A DNA stretch of 64,000 bases from Tenacibaculum sp. 190524A02b (GCF_964036645.1 NZ_OZ038525.1:4158001-4222000); one strand, 5' to 3'; shown: positions 18,078 through 28,131, counted from the stretch's first letter. Numbers and translations are program-made. The notes: a model not told the origin generated them from the letters alone.

Positions 18078-19991
18078 ATGAAACGCCTCCTCTTAAACCT
18101 ACTACTACTTTCTACTATTATTGTTTCTGCTCAAAGTGTTAAAAATGATAGTATTATTAACGCCTTTTTTAAAGAAAATTTAACGGGCTATTTTAAAGTG
18201 CAACATTTCTTTAATAAATACAGGTTTGATAAAACACAAATAGACCTTCTTTTGAAAAAGTCTACTAAAAATAAAAATAGATTAGGGCAATTGTATGCCT
18301 ATAATATGTTAGGAAGGTATTATAGAAATAATACGAATTATGAAAAAGCTTTGGAGTATTATACAATGGCACTTGACCTTTCTAGAAAAGAAAAGGCCTT
18401 GCATGCTGAGATTGTTACGTTAAATCAAATTGGAGTTATATACAGGAGAAAAGATCAAATTAGGAGTGCGTTAAATTTCCACCAATTTGCATTAGAATTA
18501 GCTAATAAGATAGATGCTCCTTCAAAAGATATTCAAATTAGTAAAAGTGTTTCTGAAAATAGTATTGGTAATATTTACTTAAAACTTAAACAATACAAAT
18601 TAGCTCTTGAAAAATTTCATAGAGCTATTGTTATACAAAGAGAGTTAGATGACAAAAGAGGTTTGGCTATAAATCATCAAAATATTGGTTTTGCATATCA
18701 AAATTTAGGAAAATTAGATAGTGCTTTAACTAATTATAATAAATCATTAGAATACAATTTAGAAAGTGATTCAAAAATTGGTAAAGTCATATGTCATAAT
18801 AGTATTAGTAATGTATTAATTCTTCAGGGAAACTACCAAAAGGCCTTTAAGTATATTAATGAAGTAAAACAGTTGTCTGAACAAATAGGAAACAAGTTTT
18901 ATACTTCTAGAGTATATAATACCTTAGGGTATTCTCAATTTAAATTAGGGAATTTAAAAGAAGCTAAAACATACATAAAAAAATCTTTAAATATTTCTTT
19001 AAAACATGGTATTCCTACAAATACCAATAAATCTTACGATTACTTATCTGAAATTTATAAACAGAAAAAAGATTACAAAAAAGCCTATGAATATTATAAA
19101 AAAGCTATTGATGGTAATCATAAAACATTCAATGATAGAAATATTATGTATGTAAATAACCTTATTAATAAGTATGATAATGAGGTTAAAAATAATCAAA
19201 TAAAAAACTTAGCGAAAGAAAATGAAATAACAAAACTAAAGCTCACCAGAAATAGAAATATTTTAATCATAGCCTTAGTTTCTATAGCATTGTTTGGCGT
19301 ATTGTTGTATGCTATTTATGGACAGCGATTGCTTAATAACGATAAAAAAATATTAATGTTAGAGCAAGAAGCATTGCAAAGTCAAATGAATCCTCATTTT
19401 GTATTCAATGCACTAAACTCTATTAAGCTTTACATTATAAATAATGAACAAAAAAATGCGGTTTATTATTTAAATAAATTTTCAAAATTAATTAGAAGTA
19501 TTTTAGAATCATCAAAAACAAAAGAAGTGCCTTTAAGTGATGAGCTAAAAACAATGAACTTATATATGAGTATTGAAAATATCCGGTTTTCAAATGAAAT
19601 AGCTTATACAGAAAGTATTGATGAATCGATAAATTTGGAAAAGGTAAAGGTTCCACCATTAATATTACAGCCCTTTTTAGAAAATGCAATTTGGCATGGA
19701 TTGTCTTCTAAAAAAGGAAGTAAAAAAGTAGATTTATCTGTCAAGAAGTCTACTGATGAGTTTATTCAAATTGAAATAATAGATAATGGTATTGGTAGGG
19801 CAGAGGCAATGAAAATAAAAAAGAGTAAATCATTAAAAAGAAAATCTATAGGTATTGAGTTAACCAAACAAAGATTGCAGAATTTTACAGATGGATATAA
19901 AAACAATTATTCGTTAATATATATCGATTTAGTTGATGAAAATAGAAAGCCGTCAGGAACCAAGGTTTCTTTAAAAATACCACTTGTTTAA
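18078..19991 (+). CDS. LytS-type histidine kinase with TPR sensor region
   Basis: The 637 aa protein starts with a signal peptide or anchor (MKRLLLNLLLLSTIIVSAQ), followed by a periplasmic region of tetratricopeptide-like repeats (about 60-370; repeats such as GQLYAYNMLGRYYRNNTNYEKALEYY split over several units). A short coiled coil and one membrane span (ILIIALVSIALFGVLLYAIYG, near 395-415) follow. Then comes the His_kinase domain with the acceptor motif MNPHFVFNALNSI and a HATPase region with NAIWHGL and NGIGR. This class phosphorylates LytTR regulators such as its upstream neighbour. The gene's 3' end overlaps the convergent dinB gene by 4 nt, leaving no room for a terminator. Confidence 0.92.
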   Translation: MKRLLLNLLLLSTIIVSAQSVKNDSIINAFFKENLTGYFKVQHFFNKYRFDKTQIDLLLKKSTKNKNRLGQLYAYNMLGRYYRNNTNYEKALEYYTMALDLSRKEKALHAEIVTLNQIGVIYRRKDQIRSALNFHQFALELANKIDAPSKDIQISKSVSENSIGNIYLKLKQYKLALEKFHRAIVIQRELDDKRGLAINHQNIGFAYQNLGKLDSALTNYNKSLEYNLESDSKIGKVICHNSISNVLILQGNYQKAFKYINEVKQLSEQIGNKFYTSRVYNTLGYSQFKLGNLKEAKTYIKKSLNISLKHGIPTNTNKSYDYLSEIYKQKKDYKKAYEYYKKAIDGNHKTFNDRNIMYVNNLINKYDNEVKNNQIKNLAKENEITKLKLTRNRNILIIALVSIALFGVLLYAIYGQRLLNNDKKILMLEQEALQSQMNPHFVFNALNSIKLYIINNEQKNAVYYLNKFSKLIRSILESSKTKEVPLSDELKTMNLYMSIENIRFSNEIAYTESIDESINLEKVKVPPLILQPFLENAIWHGLSSKKGSKKVDLSVKKSTDEFIQIEIIDNGIGRAEAMKIKKSKSLKRKSIGIELTKQRLQNFTDGYKNNYSLIYIDLVDENRKPSGTKVSLKIPLV

Positions 19992-21070
19992 AAGTCAAAA
20001 GATAATTGTACCCAAACAGGTGTCTTCTTTTCAGTATTTAAATTGCTGAAAGAAATTCCTAGTAACCTTACAGATTCTAATAAAGTATCTTGGTATAACA
20101 ACTCTTTAATAATAGGCATAAAATCTTGTTTTAGGTAAATATATTCTGTTACTGTTTTGCTTCTTGTTTGCTGTGTAAAATTACTATACTTGATTTTTAA
20201 AGTTAATGTTTTTCCTTTGGTATTAGATTTACTCATTCTACGTTCTAATTCTTCAGCAATTTGCTCCAAACGTTCTAACATATAAATTTCAGAAGATAAG
20301 TTTTCTTTAAAAGTTCTTTCAGCAGCAATAGACTTTCGAATCCTGTTGGGTTTTACACTGCTAGTATGAATTCCTCTAACTATATTATAATAATGTAATC
20401 CAGATTTACCGAAGAGTTTAATTAATTCCTCTAATGTTTTTTTCTTTAAATCAATTCCTGTGAAGATACCTTGATTGTGCATTTTGGCTGCGGTAACTTT
20501 TCCTACTCCATAAAATTTATTGACAGGCAAGTTTTCTAAAAAAGAGATTACCTCGTTAGGTTTTATTGTTTTTTGTCCGTTTGGTTTATTAATATCTGAA
20601 GCTACTTTGGCTATAAATTTATTAATAGATATTCCAGCTGAAGCTCTTAATTCTAGTTCTTCCCATATTTTTTGTCGGATTTCTTGGGCGATTAAACTAG
20701 CAGAAGGGTTTCCCATTTTATTTTCGGTAACATCTAAGTAAGCTTCATCTAAAGAAAGCGGTTCTACTAAGTCTGTATACTCATAGAAAATAGTTCTAAT
20801 TTTTGAAGAAATCTCTTTGTATCTATCAAATCTAGGTCGTACAAAAATCAACTGAGGACACTTTTGTTTGGCTAACACGCCACTCATTGCTGACCGAACT
20901 CCAAATTTTCTTGCTTCATAACTTGCGGCAGAAACCACGCCTCTTTTTCCGCCACCTCCTACTGCTACTGGTTTACCTCTTAATTCAGGATTGTCCAGTT
21001 GTTCTACAGAAGCATAAAATGCATCCATATCTACATGAATAATCTTTCTAAAAGGAGGTTGTAAATCCAT
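19988..21070 (-). CDS. dinB: DNA polymerase IV
   Basis: The 360 aa Y-family polymerase begins with HVDMDAFYASVEQLDNPELRGKPVAVGG, whose first Asp is a catalytic metal ligand, and has PLSLDEAYLDVTE with the second catalytic Asp/Glu pair. A little-finger domain follows (IRKSIAAERTF onward). Pol IV performs translesion synthesis and lacks proofreading. There is no evident C-terminal beta-clamp peptide beyond the tail VQLSFDF, which resembles a clamp-binding QLxLF-type motif. It is convergent with, and overlaps by 4 nt, the histidine kinase gene. Confidence 0.95.
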   Translation of the reverse strand: MDLQPPFRKIIHVDMDAFYASVEQLDNPELRGKPVAVGGGGKRGVVSAASYEARKFGVRSAMSGVLAKQKCPQLIFVRPRFDRYKEISSKIRTIFYEYTDLVEPLSLDEAYLDVTENKMGNPSASLIAQEIRQKIWEELELRASAGISINKFIAKVASDINKPNGQKTIKPNEVISFLENLPVNKFYGVGKVTAAKMHNQGIFTGIDLKKKTLEELIKLFGKSGLHYYNIVRGIHTSSVKPNRIRKSIAAERTFKENLSSEIYMLERLEQIAEELERRMSKSNTKGKTLTLKIKYSNFTQQTRSKTVTEYIYLKQDFMPIIKELLYQDTLLESVRLLGISFSNLNTEKKTPVWVQLSFDF

Positions 21071-21082
21071 CCTTTAAAAATA

Positions 21083-21120
21083 TAAAAAAGCCTTAAAAGA
21101 AATAGACTCTTTTAAGGCTT
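21083..21120 (-). terminator. Rho-independent terminator of rseP
   Basis: AAGCCTTAAAAGA (21088-21100) and TCTTTTAAGGCTT (21108-21120) form a 13-bp stem with a 7-nt loop; on the reverse strand it is followed by a T-rich run. Confidence 0.85.
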
Positions 21121-21146
21121 AAATATTTTATTGAAAATTTTCTTTA

Positions 21147-22493
21147 CTACTTAAATAACCTGAATATATCATTACCATTAGCAAAAATTAGTAAGGCTAA
21201 TAATAAAACAAATCCAGCCACCTGTGCATACTCTAAAAATTTATCACTTGGTTTTTTACCAGTAATCATTTCCCATAAAGTGAACACTACATGTCCACCA
21301 TCTAAAGCTGGTATAGGCAATAGATTCATAAAACCTAACATGATTGATAAAAATGCCGTGATTCCCCAAAAGCTTTGTGCACTCCACTCAGAAGGGAAGA
21401 TACTACCTATTGAAATAAAACCACCTAAGCCTTTGTATGCTCCTGTACTTGGATTTACAATTTTTTTCATTTGTTTTATATAGTTTGTTAAGGTAGTCCA
21501 TGATTTGTTTAAGCCTGCAGGAATAGCTTCAGTAAAAGAATAAGACTTACTTGCTAATTTGTAATAGCCTAATTTTTCTAAATCAGGCAAAGATAAACCA
21601 GCTAGAGCAACACCAATTTTACCTTCTTTAGTAACCTTTACAGGTATATCTACATTGTTATTATTTCTTCTTACAGTAAGGTTAATTTCTTGCCCTTTAT
21701 GTTTTTGTAATTCACTTTTTGCTTGGTCAAAATATTTGATAGAACTATTTCCAATACCTACTACTATATCTTTTGGTTGTAATCCACTATTTATATTGGG
21801 AGAATCTTTAGAAACCTCAGCAATTACAAAAGGGTGTCTAAGTGATATAAAGTTTCCAGCATCTTTACCTCTATCTACTAATTTTGATATAAAATCCGTT
21901 GGAATCTCTTTTTGTACAGTTTGTCCGTTTCGTTCAATAGTATATTTTTCTCCATTAATGAAACCTAATGGAAGCGCATCAAACTTATTAACCTTTTCAC
22001 CATCTATACTTACAATTTTGTCACCAGTTTGTAAACCTAAATCTTTAGCTAATTGGTCTTGCACCCAAACACCATCTTTTACACTATCATTAGGTAAAAA
22101 TTTCTCTCCATAAGCCCACATTAAACAGATGTAGATTAAAATACCTAAAACAAAATTAACAAATACACCACCTAGCATAATAATAAGGCGTTGCCAAGCA
22201 GGTTTAGAACGAAATTCCCATGGTTTAGGTTCTTCTTTCATTTGTTCAGTGTCCATACTTTCGTCAATCATACCCGCTATTTTAACATATCCTCCTAAAG
22301 GTATCCAACCAATTCCATATACAGTTTCACCTATTTTCTTTTTGAATAACGAAAACTTATAATCAAAGAATAAATAGAACTTTTCTACTTTGGTTTTAAA
22401 TAACTTAGCAGGGATGAAATGCCCTAGCTCGTGTAACACAATTAAGAGAGATAAACTTAAAATAAATTGTGATGCTTTTATAAATATTTCCAT
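21147..22493 (-). CDS. rseP: RIP metalloprotease RseP (site-2 protease)
   Basis: The 448 aa membrane protein has the intramembrane zinc motif LHELGHFIPAKLF near residue 21, a first PDZ-like region around 135-230, a second near 235-290, and the C-terminal LPIPALDGGHVVF motif that supplies the third zinc ligand. It should cut anti-sigma factors or signal-peptide remnants within the inner membrane. Length equals E. coli RseP. A -7 box (reverse-strand TACATTTG at 22527-22534) lies 34 bp upstream, and it is a monocistronic unit with its own terminator. Confidence 0.95.
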   Translation of the reverse strand: MEIFIKASQFILSLSLLIVLHELGHFIPAKLFKTKVEKFYLFFDYKFSLFKKKIGETVYGIGWIPLGGYVKIAGMIDESMDTEQMKEEPKPWEFRSKPAWQRLIIMLGGVFVNFVLGILIYICLMWAYGEKFLPNDSVKDGVWVQDQLAKDLGLQTGDKIVSIDGEKVNKFDALPLGFINGEKYTIERNGQTVQKEIPTDFISKLVDRGKDAGNFISLRHPFVIAEVSKDSPNINSGLQPKDIVVGIGNSSIKYFDQAKSELQKHKGQEINLTVRRNNNNVDIPVKVTKEGKIGVALAGLSLPDLEKLGYYKLASKSYSFTEAIPAGLNKSWTTLTNYIKQMKKIVNPSTGAYKGLGGFISIGSIFPSEWSAQSFWGITAFLSIMLGFMNLLPIPALDGGHVVFTLWEMITGKKPSDKFLEYAQVAGFVLLLALLIFANGNDIFRLFK

Positions 22494-22526
22494 AAATGGT
22501 AGTTGCTTCTAAAATTTAAAATCTGA

Positions 22527-22534
22527 CAAATGTA
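22527..22534 (-). promoter_or_regulatory. -7 box of rseP
   Basis: Reverse strand TACATTTG matches TAnnTTTG exactly and lies 34 bp before the rseP start. No -33 TTG is evident. Confidence 0.45.
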
Positions 22535-22630
22535 CGTTTTTAAAAAGAGTTCTAAAAGTTTGTGTTGTTATTGATAGCTTGTTTTAACAAAGTTTTTACT
22601 ATAGAGATTTACAAAGGTTGTTTTAAGTCG

Positions 22631-22638
22631 TATTTTTG
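22631..22638 (+). promoter_or_regulatory. -7 box of the SCO-family gene
   Basis: TATTTTTG matches TAnnTTTG and ends 18 bp before the ATG at 22657. It overlaps the TTG that opens the longer frame, which supports the later start. Confidence 0.5.
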
Positions 22639-22656
22639 CTTGAAACTTTAGTTAAG

Positions 22657-23337
22657 ATGGATATAGAATTCTTTAAAAAATCAAAGAACACTTTACTTTT
22701 TTTTATCATTTTTTCGGCTATATGCTTACCAGTATTTTATTTCTTGGTAAAAGTTGACCCTAAATTACCTATTTATAATCCATCTGATATTAATCCAAAA
22801 CTGGTAGATTTTTCTATAAGAAATCTAACAAAAAATCACAGAATAGCTAATTTTTCTCTAGTAAACCAAAATGGGAAAATAGTTACAGAAAAAGATTACC
22901 AAGGGAAAATTTATGTAGCAGATTTCTTTTTTGCTACTTGTCAAGGGATTTGTATTCCTATGGCTCATAATATGAGTAAATTACAAGAACATTTTAAAAA
23001 TGATAATGACATAATGTTTTTATCACATTCTGTAACGCCAAAAATGGATAGTGTATCTGTATTAAGAGAATATGCAACAAGAAAAGGAATTATTGATAGT
23101 AAGTGGAATGTTACTACTGGAGATAAAAAGCATATTTATGAGTTGGCTAGGAAAAGTTATTTTGCCGTTTTAGATGAAGGTGATGGTGGTGATCAAGATT
23201 TTATTCATACCGAGAACTTTATTTTAATTGATAAAGAACGTCGTATAAGAGGAATTTATGATGGCACTAAGCTTGAAAATATACAAAAAATTATTACTGA
23301 TATTTCTTTGTTAAAAGAGGAGTATAAAAGTAAATAA
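22657..23337 (+). CDS. SCO1/SenC-family copper/thiol protein
   Basis: The 226 aa protein starts at 22657 (MDIEFFKKSKN). It has an N-terminal membrane anchor (LLFFIIFSAICLPVFYFLV) and a thioredoxin-like domain on the periplasmic side with the CxxxC copper site FFATCQGICIPMAHNM and the third ligand histidine in DFIHTENFILID. SCO proteins deliver copper to, or reduce the CuA site of, cytochrome c oxidase. No oxidase genes lie in the window. The family is certain; the exact role (metallochaperone or redox) is not. Confidence 0.92.
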   Translation: MDIEFFKKSKNTLLFFIIFSAICLPVFYFLVKVDPKLPIYNPSDINPKLVDFSIRNLTKNHRIANFSLVNQNGKIVTEKDYQGKIYVADFFFATCQGICIPMAHNMSKLQEHFKNDNDIMFLSHSVTPKMDSVSVLREYATRKGIIDSKWNVTTGDKKHIYELARKSYFAVLDEGDGGDQDFIHTENFILIDKERRIRGIYDGTKLENIQKIITDISLLKEEYKSK

Positions 23338-23350
23338 AAACTAGTATTTA

Positions 23351-23692
23351 CTATTTAGAGTTCCCTTCTTCATCAAAATTTTTATTTATTTCTTGTTCAG
23401 TTTTAATTACAGATACAGCCAATGCTAATAACATAATAGCCATAGGTTGCCAGCTTATTTCTTTAGAAATAAACACAAAAATTAACGCAGCTATAAAGGA
23501 TAATCCAGCATAAATTAAAAACTGTTTGCTAAAATAATTGTTGGCAAATTGCCAAATGCTTTCATTTTTAATGGTTTTGTTGGTTCTGTATCCGTAAAAT
23601 CCATTTATTTTTTTAGGAGGAAAAAAATAAAAAACAATACTAAACAAGAATAGTAATCCATTAATAGATAATACGTAATAATACGGATTCAT
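23351..23692 (-). CDS. SdpI-family membrane protein
   Basis: The 113 aa protein has three hydrophobic segments and the SdpI/YhfL signature INGFYGYRTNKTIKNESIWQFANNYFSKQ between the first and second. In Bacillus the larger SdpI confers immunity to the SdpC toxin and senses it; short relatives like this one are common in Bacteroidota and have no known task. It is convergent with the SCO gene (13 nt apart) and lies 4 nt downstream of the serine hydrolase gene, so it is probably co-transcribed with that. Confidence 0.8.
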   Translation of the reverse strand: MNPYYYVLSINGLLFLFSIVFYFFPPKKINGFYGYRTNKTIKNESIWQFANNYFSKQFLIYAGLSFIAALIFVFISKEISWQPMAIMLLALAVSVIKTEQEINKNFDEEGNSK

Positions 23693-23696
23693 GATG

Positions 23697-25022
23697 TTAA
23701 TTTTTTATAGACGAAATAATTCGCTTCAAAAATACATTAATATCTGCATTTTTAGTCAATCCCATTCTTACAATTACTAATTCTTGGTCTGGTAATATAA
23801 AAACGTTTTGCCCTTGATACCCATTAAAAGAATACATGTTCCTAGGTACATCTGGATATCTACCGCCATCATTTAACCATATTTGCGCACCATACCAACC
23901 TTTAGAAGTGGGGGTAGGTGTTGTTGCATACTTCACCCAATCTTTATCAAATAAATTTTCTCCATTCCAATTTCCGTTGTTTAGGTATAATAAACCAAGT
24001 TTAGCCCAATCTCTAGGTGTAGCCCAAGCGTATGAAGAACCTACATAATTTCCACTCATATCAGCTTCAACAACCATAGAACTCATGCCTATTTTATCAA
24101 TCAAACTGCTATACCAAAAATCAAGATATTCTTGATGTGTAGGGAACTGTTTACGTAATATGCCTGATAATACATTAGTAGTTCCTGAAGAGTAATTCCA
24201 AGTTTCGTTAGGTTTTCCTATTAAAGGTTTATTAATCTGTGTTTTTGTAACATCTTTGTCTAAAAATAACATTCTTGTTGCATCAGATATTGAATTATAA
24301 TCTTCTTCCCACTCTAAACCAGAATTCATTTGTAGTAAATTATGAATGGTAATATTTTTTCTTTCATCATTTTGCCATTCTTCAATAGGAGCTTTTGTCA
24401 TTACATCTATTTTACCTTGACATTGTAAAATTCCAAATAAAGTAGAGGTAATACTTTTGGTCATAGACCAGCCTAAAAGCTTTGAGTTTTTATCAAACCC
24501 AGAGTCATATTTTTCAGAAACTATTTTGTTTTTATACACAACAACAACAGCTCTTGTTTTGTTTGTTTCATTAAAGATAGATTTAACAGCATTGTGTAAT
24601 TTTCTATAATTAATATTATTGAAAACAGTATCTTTTGGTATGCCACTACCGTATGGAAAAGGGGTGATATTGTCTGGTTTTACTCTTTTTGGTCTTAGAT
24701 AGTTTTCTGTAGGATCAAAATCATCAGAAACCAATACGCAACCTAAGCCTTCTCTATAAACCGCTTTTCTTTTTAAAAGACCAAAAGCAGAACCTATAGC
24801 TGTTTGTTCTTTTTTATTTATAAAGTCATCAGTTAAATTAATTGGCGAAAAATTATTATCGGTACTGTCTGTAAATGCTAAAGTTCTACCAGCAACATAT
24901 ACAGATGAAGCAGTGTTTTTAGCTGAATATCCTGCTAGGATGTTAAGTTTTGGGTAATTATAAAAAAAGGCTATAACAAGTAAAACTAAAATAGCAAATA
25001 AAAACTTTTTTAATAATTTCAT
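23697..25022 (-). CDS. Serine hydrolase, beta-lactamase class C-like
   Basis: The 441 aa protein starts at the ATG at 25022 (MKLLKKFLFAILVLLVIAFFY), an uncleaved or cleavable N-terminal hydrophobic segment that exports it. The catalytic domain has the SxxK nucleophile in LLGWSMTKSITS, the YxN-type motif YSSGTTN and LGLLYLNNGNW typical of class C beta-lactamase-fold esterases and D-aminopeptidases. It should sit in the periplasm and act on an ester, peptide or amide; a role as a true beta-lactamase is unlikely from family distribution. The family has many functions and nothing local narrows it down. Confidence 0.85.
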   Translation of the reverse strand: MKLLKKFLFAILVLLVIAFFYNYPKLNILAGYSAKNTASSVYVAGRTLAFTDSTDNNFSPINLTDDFINKKEQTAIGSAFGLLKRKAVYREGLGCVLVSDDFDPTENYLRPKRVKPDNITPFPYGSGIPKDTVFNNINYRKLHNAVKSIFNETNKTRAVVVVYKNKIVSEKYDSGFDKNSKLLGWSMTKSITSTLFGILQCQGKIDVMTKAPIEEWQNDERKNITIHNLLQMNSGLEWEEDYNSISDATRMLFLDKDVTKTQINKPLIGKPNETWNYSSGTTNVLSGILRKQFPTHQEYLDFWYSSLIDKIGMSSMVVEADMSGNYVGSSYAWATPRDWAKLGLLYLNNGNWNGENLFDKDWVKYATTPTPTSKGWYGAQIWLNDGGRYPDVPRNMYSFNGYQGQNVFILPDQELVIVRMGLTKNADINVFLKRIISSIKN

Positions 25023-25091
25023 GGTCAACGTTTTTTACGGCTAATATATATATTTTAATTATATAGAACTCATTTTTTACTAATCAAGTAT

Positions 25092-25099
25092 TACCTTTG
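25092..25099 (+). promoter_or_regulatory. -7 box of sufS
   Basis: TACCTTTG matches TAnnTTTG exactly, 19 bp before the sufS start. Confidence 0.5.
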
Positions 25100-25118
25100 T
25101 TGAAAATTTAATATTTAT

Positions 25119-26330
25119 ATGTTTAGTATTGATAAAATTAGAGCTGATTTTCCTATTCTTAAAAGAGAAGTTCATGGTAAACCTCTAGTGTATTTTGATA
25201 ACGGAGCAACTTCACAAACACCTCAGGTAGTTATTGATGCTATTGTAGATTATTATACAGGTTATAATGCAAATATTCATAGAGGAGTACATACTTTAAG
25301 TCAAGAAGCTACGGATAAATATGAAGAAGCAAGGGTAAAAATTCAACATCATTTTAATGCTAAACATTCCTATGAGGTTCTTTTTACATCAGGGACTACT
25401 CATAGTATAAACATAGTAGCGTCTGGATTTGCTTCAATATTGAAAAAAGATGATGAAATTATAGTTTCTGCTTTAGAGCATCATTCTAATATTGTGCCTT
25501 GGCAAATGTTATGTGAAAAAACAGGTGCCATTTTAAAAGTAATTCCAATGGATGAGGATGGTTCTTTGCGTATGGATGTGTTTCAAGAATTATTGAATGC
25601 AAAAACAAAACTTGTTTTTTGTAACCATGTATCTAATGCTTTAGGGACTATTAATCCTATTAAAGAAATTATTCATGCAGCGCATAAATTTGGAGCATAT
25701 GTATTAATTGACGGAGCACAGGCTTGTCCGCATATTAAGCCAGATGTTCAAGAATTAGATGTAGATTTCTATGTTGCTTCTGCACATAAAATGTGCGGGC
25801 CAACTGGAGTGGGTGTTTTATATGGTAAAGAAGAATTATTACAGCAATTACCGCCTTATCAAGGTGGAGGAGAAATGATTGAAACGGTTACATTTGAAAA
25901 AACTACCTATGCTGGATTACCTCATAAGTTTGAAGCAGGAACACCAAATATTTGTGGCGGTATTGCCTTTGGAGTAGCTATTGACTATATGAATGCTATT
26001 GGGTTTGATGAAATAGCTAAGCAGGAAAATGATTTGTTAGCCTACGGAACAGAACAACTTGAAAAAATTGATGGTTTAAGAATTTATGGAACTACAAATA
26101 AAACGTCTGTTATTTCATTTAATATAGAAGGTATTCATCCTTATGATATAGGATCTATTTTAGACAAGTTAGGAATTGCAGTTCGAACAGGGCATCACTG
26201 TGCACAACCAATTATGGACTTTTATTGTATTCCTGGAACTGTTAGGGCTTCTTTTTCTTTTTATAATACTAAGGAAGAAATAGATGCTTTAGTTAAGGCT
26301 GTTAAAAAAGCTAAAATGATGTTAAGTTAA
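25119..26330 (+). CDS. sufS: Cysteine desulfurase SufS
   Basis: The 403 aa class V aminotransferase-fold enzyme shows the PLP lysine in VASAHKMCGPTGVGVLYGK and the active-site cysteine in RTGHHCAQPIMDF, the group II (SufS/CsdA) form. It removes sulfur from cysteine as a persulfide for Fe-S cluster assembly, normally passed to SufE or SufU. The start MFSIDKIRADFPILKREV is the usual SufS beginning. The rest of the suf operon is not adjacent: the next gene downstream is on the opposite strand and upstream is the divergent serine hydrolase, so sufS stands alone here. Confidence 0.95.
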   Translation: MFSIDKIRADFPILKREVHGKPLVYFDNGATSQTPQVVIDAIVDYYTGYNANIHRGVHTLSQEATDKYEEARVKIQHHFNAKHSYEVLFTSGTTHSINIVASGFASILKKDDEIIVSALEHHSNIVPWQMLCEKTGAILKVIPMDEDGSLRMDVFQELLNAKTKLVFCNHVSNALGTINPIKEIIHAAHKFGAYVLIDGAQACPHIKPDVQELDVDFYVASAHKMCGPTGVGVLYGKEELLQQLPPYQGGGEMIETVTFEKTTYAGLPHKFEAGTPNICGGIAFGVAIDYMNAIGFDEIAKQENDLLAYGTEQLEKIDGLRIYGTTNKTSVISFNIEGIHPYDIGSILDKLGIAVRTGHHCAQPIMDFYCIPGTVRASFSFYNTKEEIDALVKAVKKAKMMLS

Positions 26331-26363
26331 AAATCTATAACGAATCATTTTTTAGAAAATAGT

Positions 26364-26396
26364 AAATCCAGTGAGTTTTAAACACTGGATTTTTTA
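26364..26396 (+). terminator. Rho-independent terminator of sufS
   Basis: AAATCCAGTG and CACTGGATTT form a 10-bp stem with a 9-nt loop followed by T-rich sequence. Confidence 0.88.
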
Positions 26397-26423
26397 TTAA
26401 CTTAGATTTTAAATGCTATTATT

Positions 26424-26852
26424 TTACTCTGGTTTACCTAAACTACAAACTTCTTTTAGTAAGCTTTTTAATTCTTTAGGAGGGTTGTCTGCATCAAAAG
26501 TAGCAGACTTGTATGTTTTACCATTGGTATTGATAGTTATTGTAGCATGTAAAGACTTGTCTGATGCTCTATTGTTGGTAGGTGCTTTTAAATTATGAAT
26601 TTCTTTAAGGTTAAGTTTATTTAAAAGATTTACTATTTTCTTTTGATTATAGTTTGAAATCTTAAACTCATTATCTTTTTCATTGTTTTTAAACTGAACT
26701 TTATTGGGGTGTACTTTTACCATTATAGAGGTTCCTCTAGTGGATGCTCTATAAATAATTTCATCAAAACCAGTAATGTTTTTGTCTTGCGAAAAAATAG
26801 ATTGAGTACCTAAGAATAGAATAACAATAATAATCTTTAATAGATATTTCAT
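26424..26852 (-). CDS. Secreted protein of unknown function (142 aa)
   Basis: I do not recognise a named family. The protein has a signal peptide (MKYLLKIIIVILFLGTQSIFSQ) and so is exported, followed by about 120 residues of mixed character: a basic strand region (STRGTSIMVKVHPNKVQF), an asparagine- and lysine-rich helix (NYNQKKIVNLLNKL), and a strand pair (ATITINTNGKTYKSATFD). It resembles the many small periplasmic proteins of Flavobacteriaceae. One cysteine near the C-terminus (VCSLG). The gene stands between sufS and fbp on the reverse strand and has no terminator between itself and fbp that I can see. Confidence 0.7.
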   Translation of the reverse strand: MKYLLKIIIVILFLGTQSIFSQDKNITGFDEIIYRASTRGTSIMVKVHPNKVQFKNNEKDNEFKISNYNQKKIVNLLNKLNLKEIHNLKAPTNNRASDKSLHATITINTNGKTYKSATFDADNPPKELKSLLKEVCSLGKPE

Positions 26853-26935
26853 TTTTAAATGTTTTAGCTTACTAATTTAAAAATAAAATATCTATTAATA
26901 ATTTTATACTAGAATCTATATTGTTTTATAGTAAT

Positions 26936-27970
26936 TTAATAAATAGGTTTTTCATCAGAAGAAAACTCGGTCATAAAACTCTCCGCTTTTTCAACTAATT
27001 GTTTACTTCCACAATAAAAAGGAACTCTTTGATGTAACTCAGTTGGTTGAATGTTTAAAATACGAGTAAAACCATCTGAAGCTTTACCACCAGCTTGTTC
27101 ACAGATAAAAGCCATAGGGTTACATTCGTATAATAAACGGAGTTTTCCTTTAGGAGCAATAGCCGTAGCAGGATAAATATAAACGCCTCCTTTTATCATA
27201 TTTCTATGGAAGTCAGAAACTAAAGATCCTATATATCTTGCAGTATAAGGTCTGTTGTCTTCTTTGTTTAATTCTTTACAATGAATTAAAAAACGTTTCA
27301 TTCCTTCTTGGAAATGTGTGAAATAACCTTCACTTACAGAGTATATTTTTCCTATTTCAGGAAATTGCATATTAGGGTGTGATAAGTAGAAAGTTCCAAT
27401 AGCAGGATTTAAGGTAAATCCATTTACACCATTTCCTGTTGTAAATACTAACATGGTTGAAGTTCCATAGGCAACATAACCTGCAGCAACTTGCTCACTT
27501 CCTTTTTGTAAAAAATCCTCTTTTGTAACTGGTGTGCCAATAGGAGAAATTCTTCTGTAAATAGAAAAAATAGTACCCACAGAAACATTAACATCAATAT
27601 TTGAAGAACCGTCTAAAGGATCCATCAATAAAACATATTTATTTTCATTGGTTTTATTTCTACCTTCAACTATAACAAAATCATCTTCCTCTTCACTAGC
27701 AATTCCACAAACAATTTCACGATTAATAAGTGTTTGTTTAAATAAATCGTTAGCTAAAACATCTAGTTTCTGTTGTGCTTCTCCCTGAACATTTATATCT
27801 CCAGCTGCACCAGTGATATCTACTAACCCCGCTTTTCTAATTTCATGATTCACCACCTTAGCAGCTAGTCGTATAGAGTTGATTAAGCGAGATAATTCAC
27901 CTGAAGAATATTTGAAGTCTTTTTGATTCTCAATAATAAACTCACCAAGAGTCGTGTGCTTGTTATTCAT
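26936..27970 (-). CDS. fbp: Fructose-1,6-bisphosphatase, class I
   Basis: The 344 aa protein begins at the ATG at 27970 ([12 protein letters not shown]); the longer frame opens with TTG and overlaps the probable promoter. It contains the metal-binding [15 protein letters not shown] and EEEDD, the substrate loop around [18 protein letters not shown] and the C-terminal [16 protein letters not shown], all typical of type I FBPase. It catalyses the committed step of gluconeogenesis in the cytoplasm. A CATCTTTG box at the TAnnTTTG position lies about 20 bp upstream on the reverse strand with a TTG 19 bp further. Confidence 0.96.
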   Translation of the reverse strand: MNNKHTTLGEFIIENQKDFKYSSGELSRLINSIRLAAKVVNHEIRKAGLVDITGAAGDINVQGEAQQKLDVLANDLFKQTLINREIVCGIASEEEDDFVIVEGRNKTNENKYVLLMDPLDGSSNIDVNVSVGTIFSIYRRISPIGTPVTKEDFLQKGSEQVAAGYVAYGTSTMLVFTTGNGVNGFTLNPAIGTFYLSHPNMQFPEIGKIYSVSEGYFTHFQEGMKRFLIHCKELNKEDNRPYTARYIGSLVSDFHRNMIKGGVYIYPATAIAPKGKLRLLYECNPMAFICEQAGGKASDGFTRILNIQPTELHQRVPFYCGSKQLVEKAESFMTEFSSDEKPIY

Positions 27971-28131
27971 GTTAGATCTTTGTGTTTGGTACAAAGATGC
28001 CAACTTTTTTACGTTTCTACAACGATTTCGTATTTTAAAATTTTCAACAAATAAAAATGATGTGTTTTAATTTTTTGCTTTATTTTAAGGCATAGGTATT
28101 CAAAGTATATTTACAACAAATTTATTTGTAC

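Noticed and set aside
23351..23692. Immunity gene for the GG-leader peptides (SdpI family)
   Set aside because: It is more than 30 kb from the peptide cluster and co-oriented with a serine hydrolase gene; nothing links the two.
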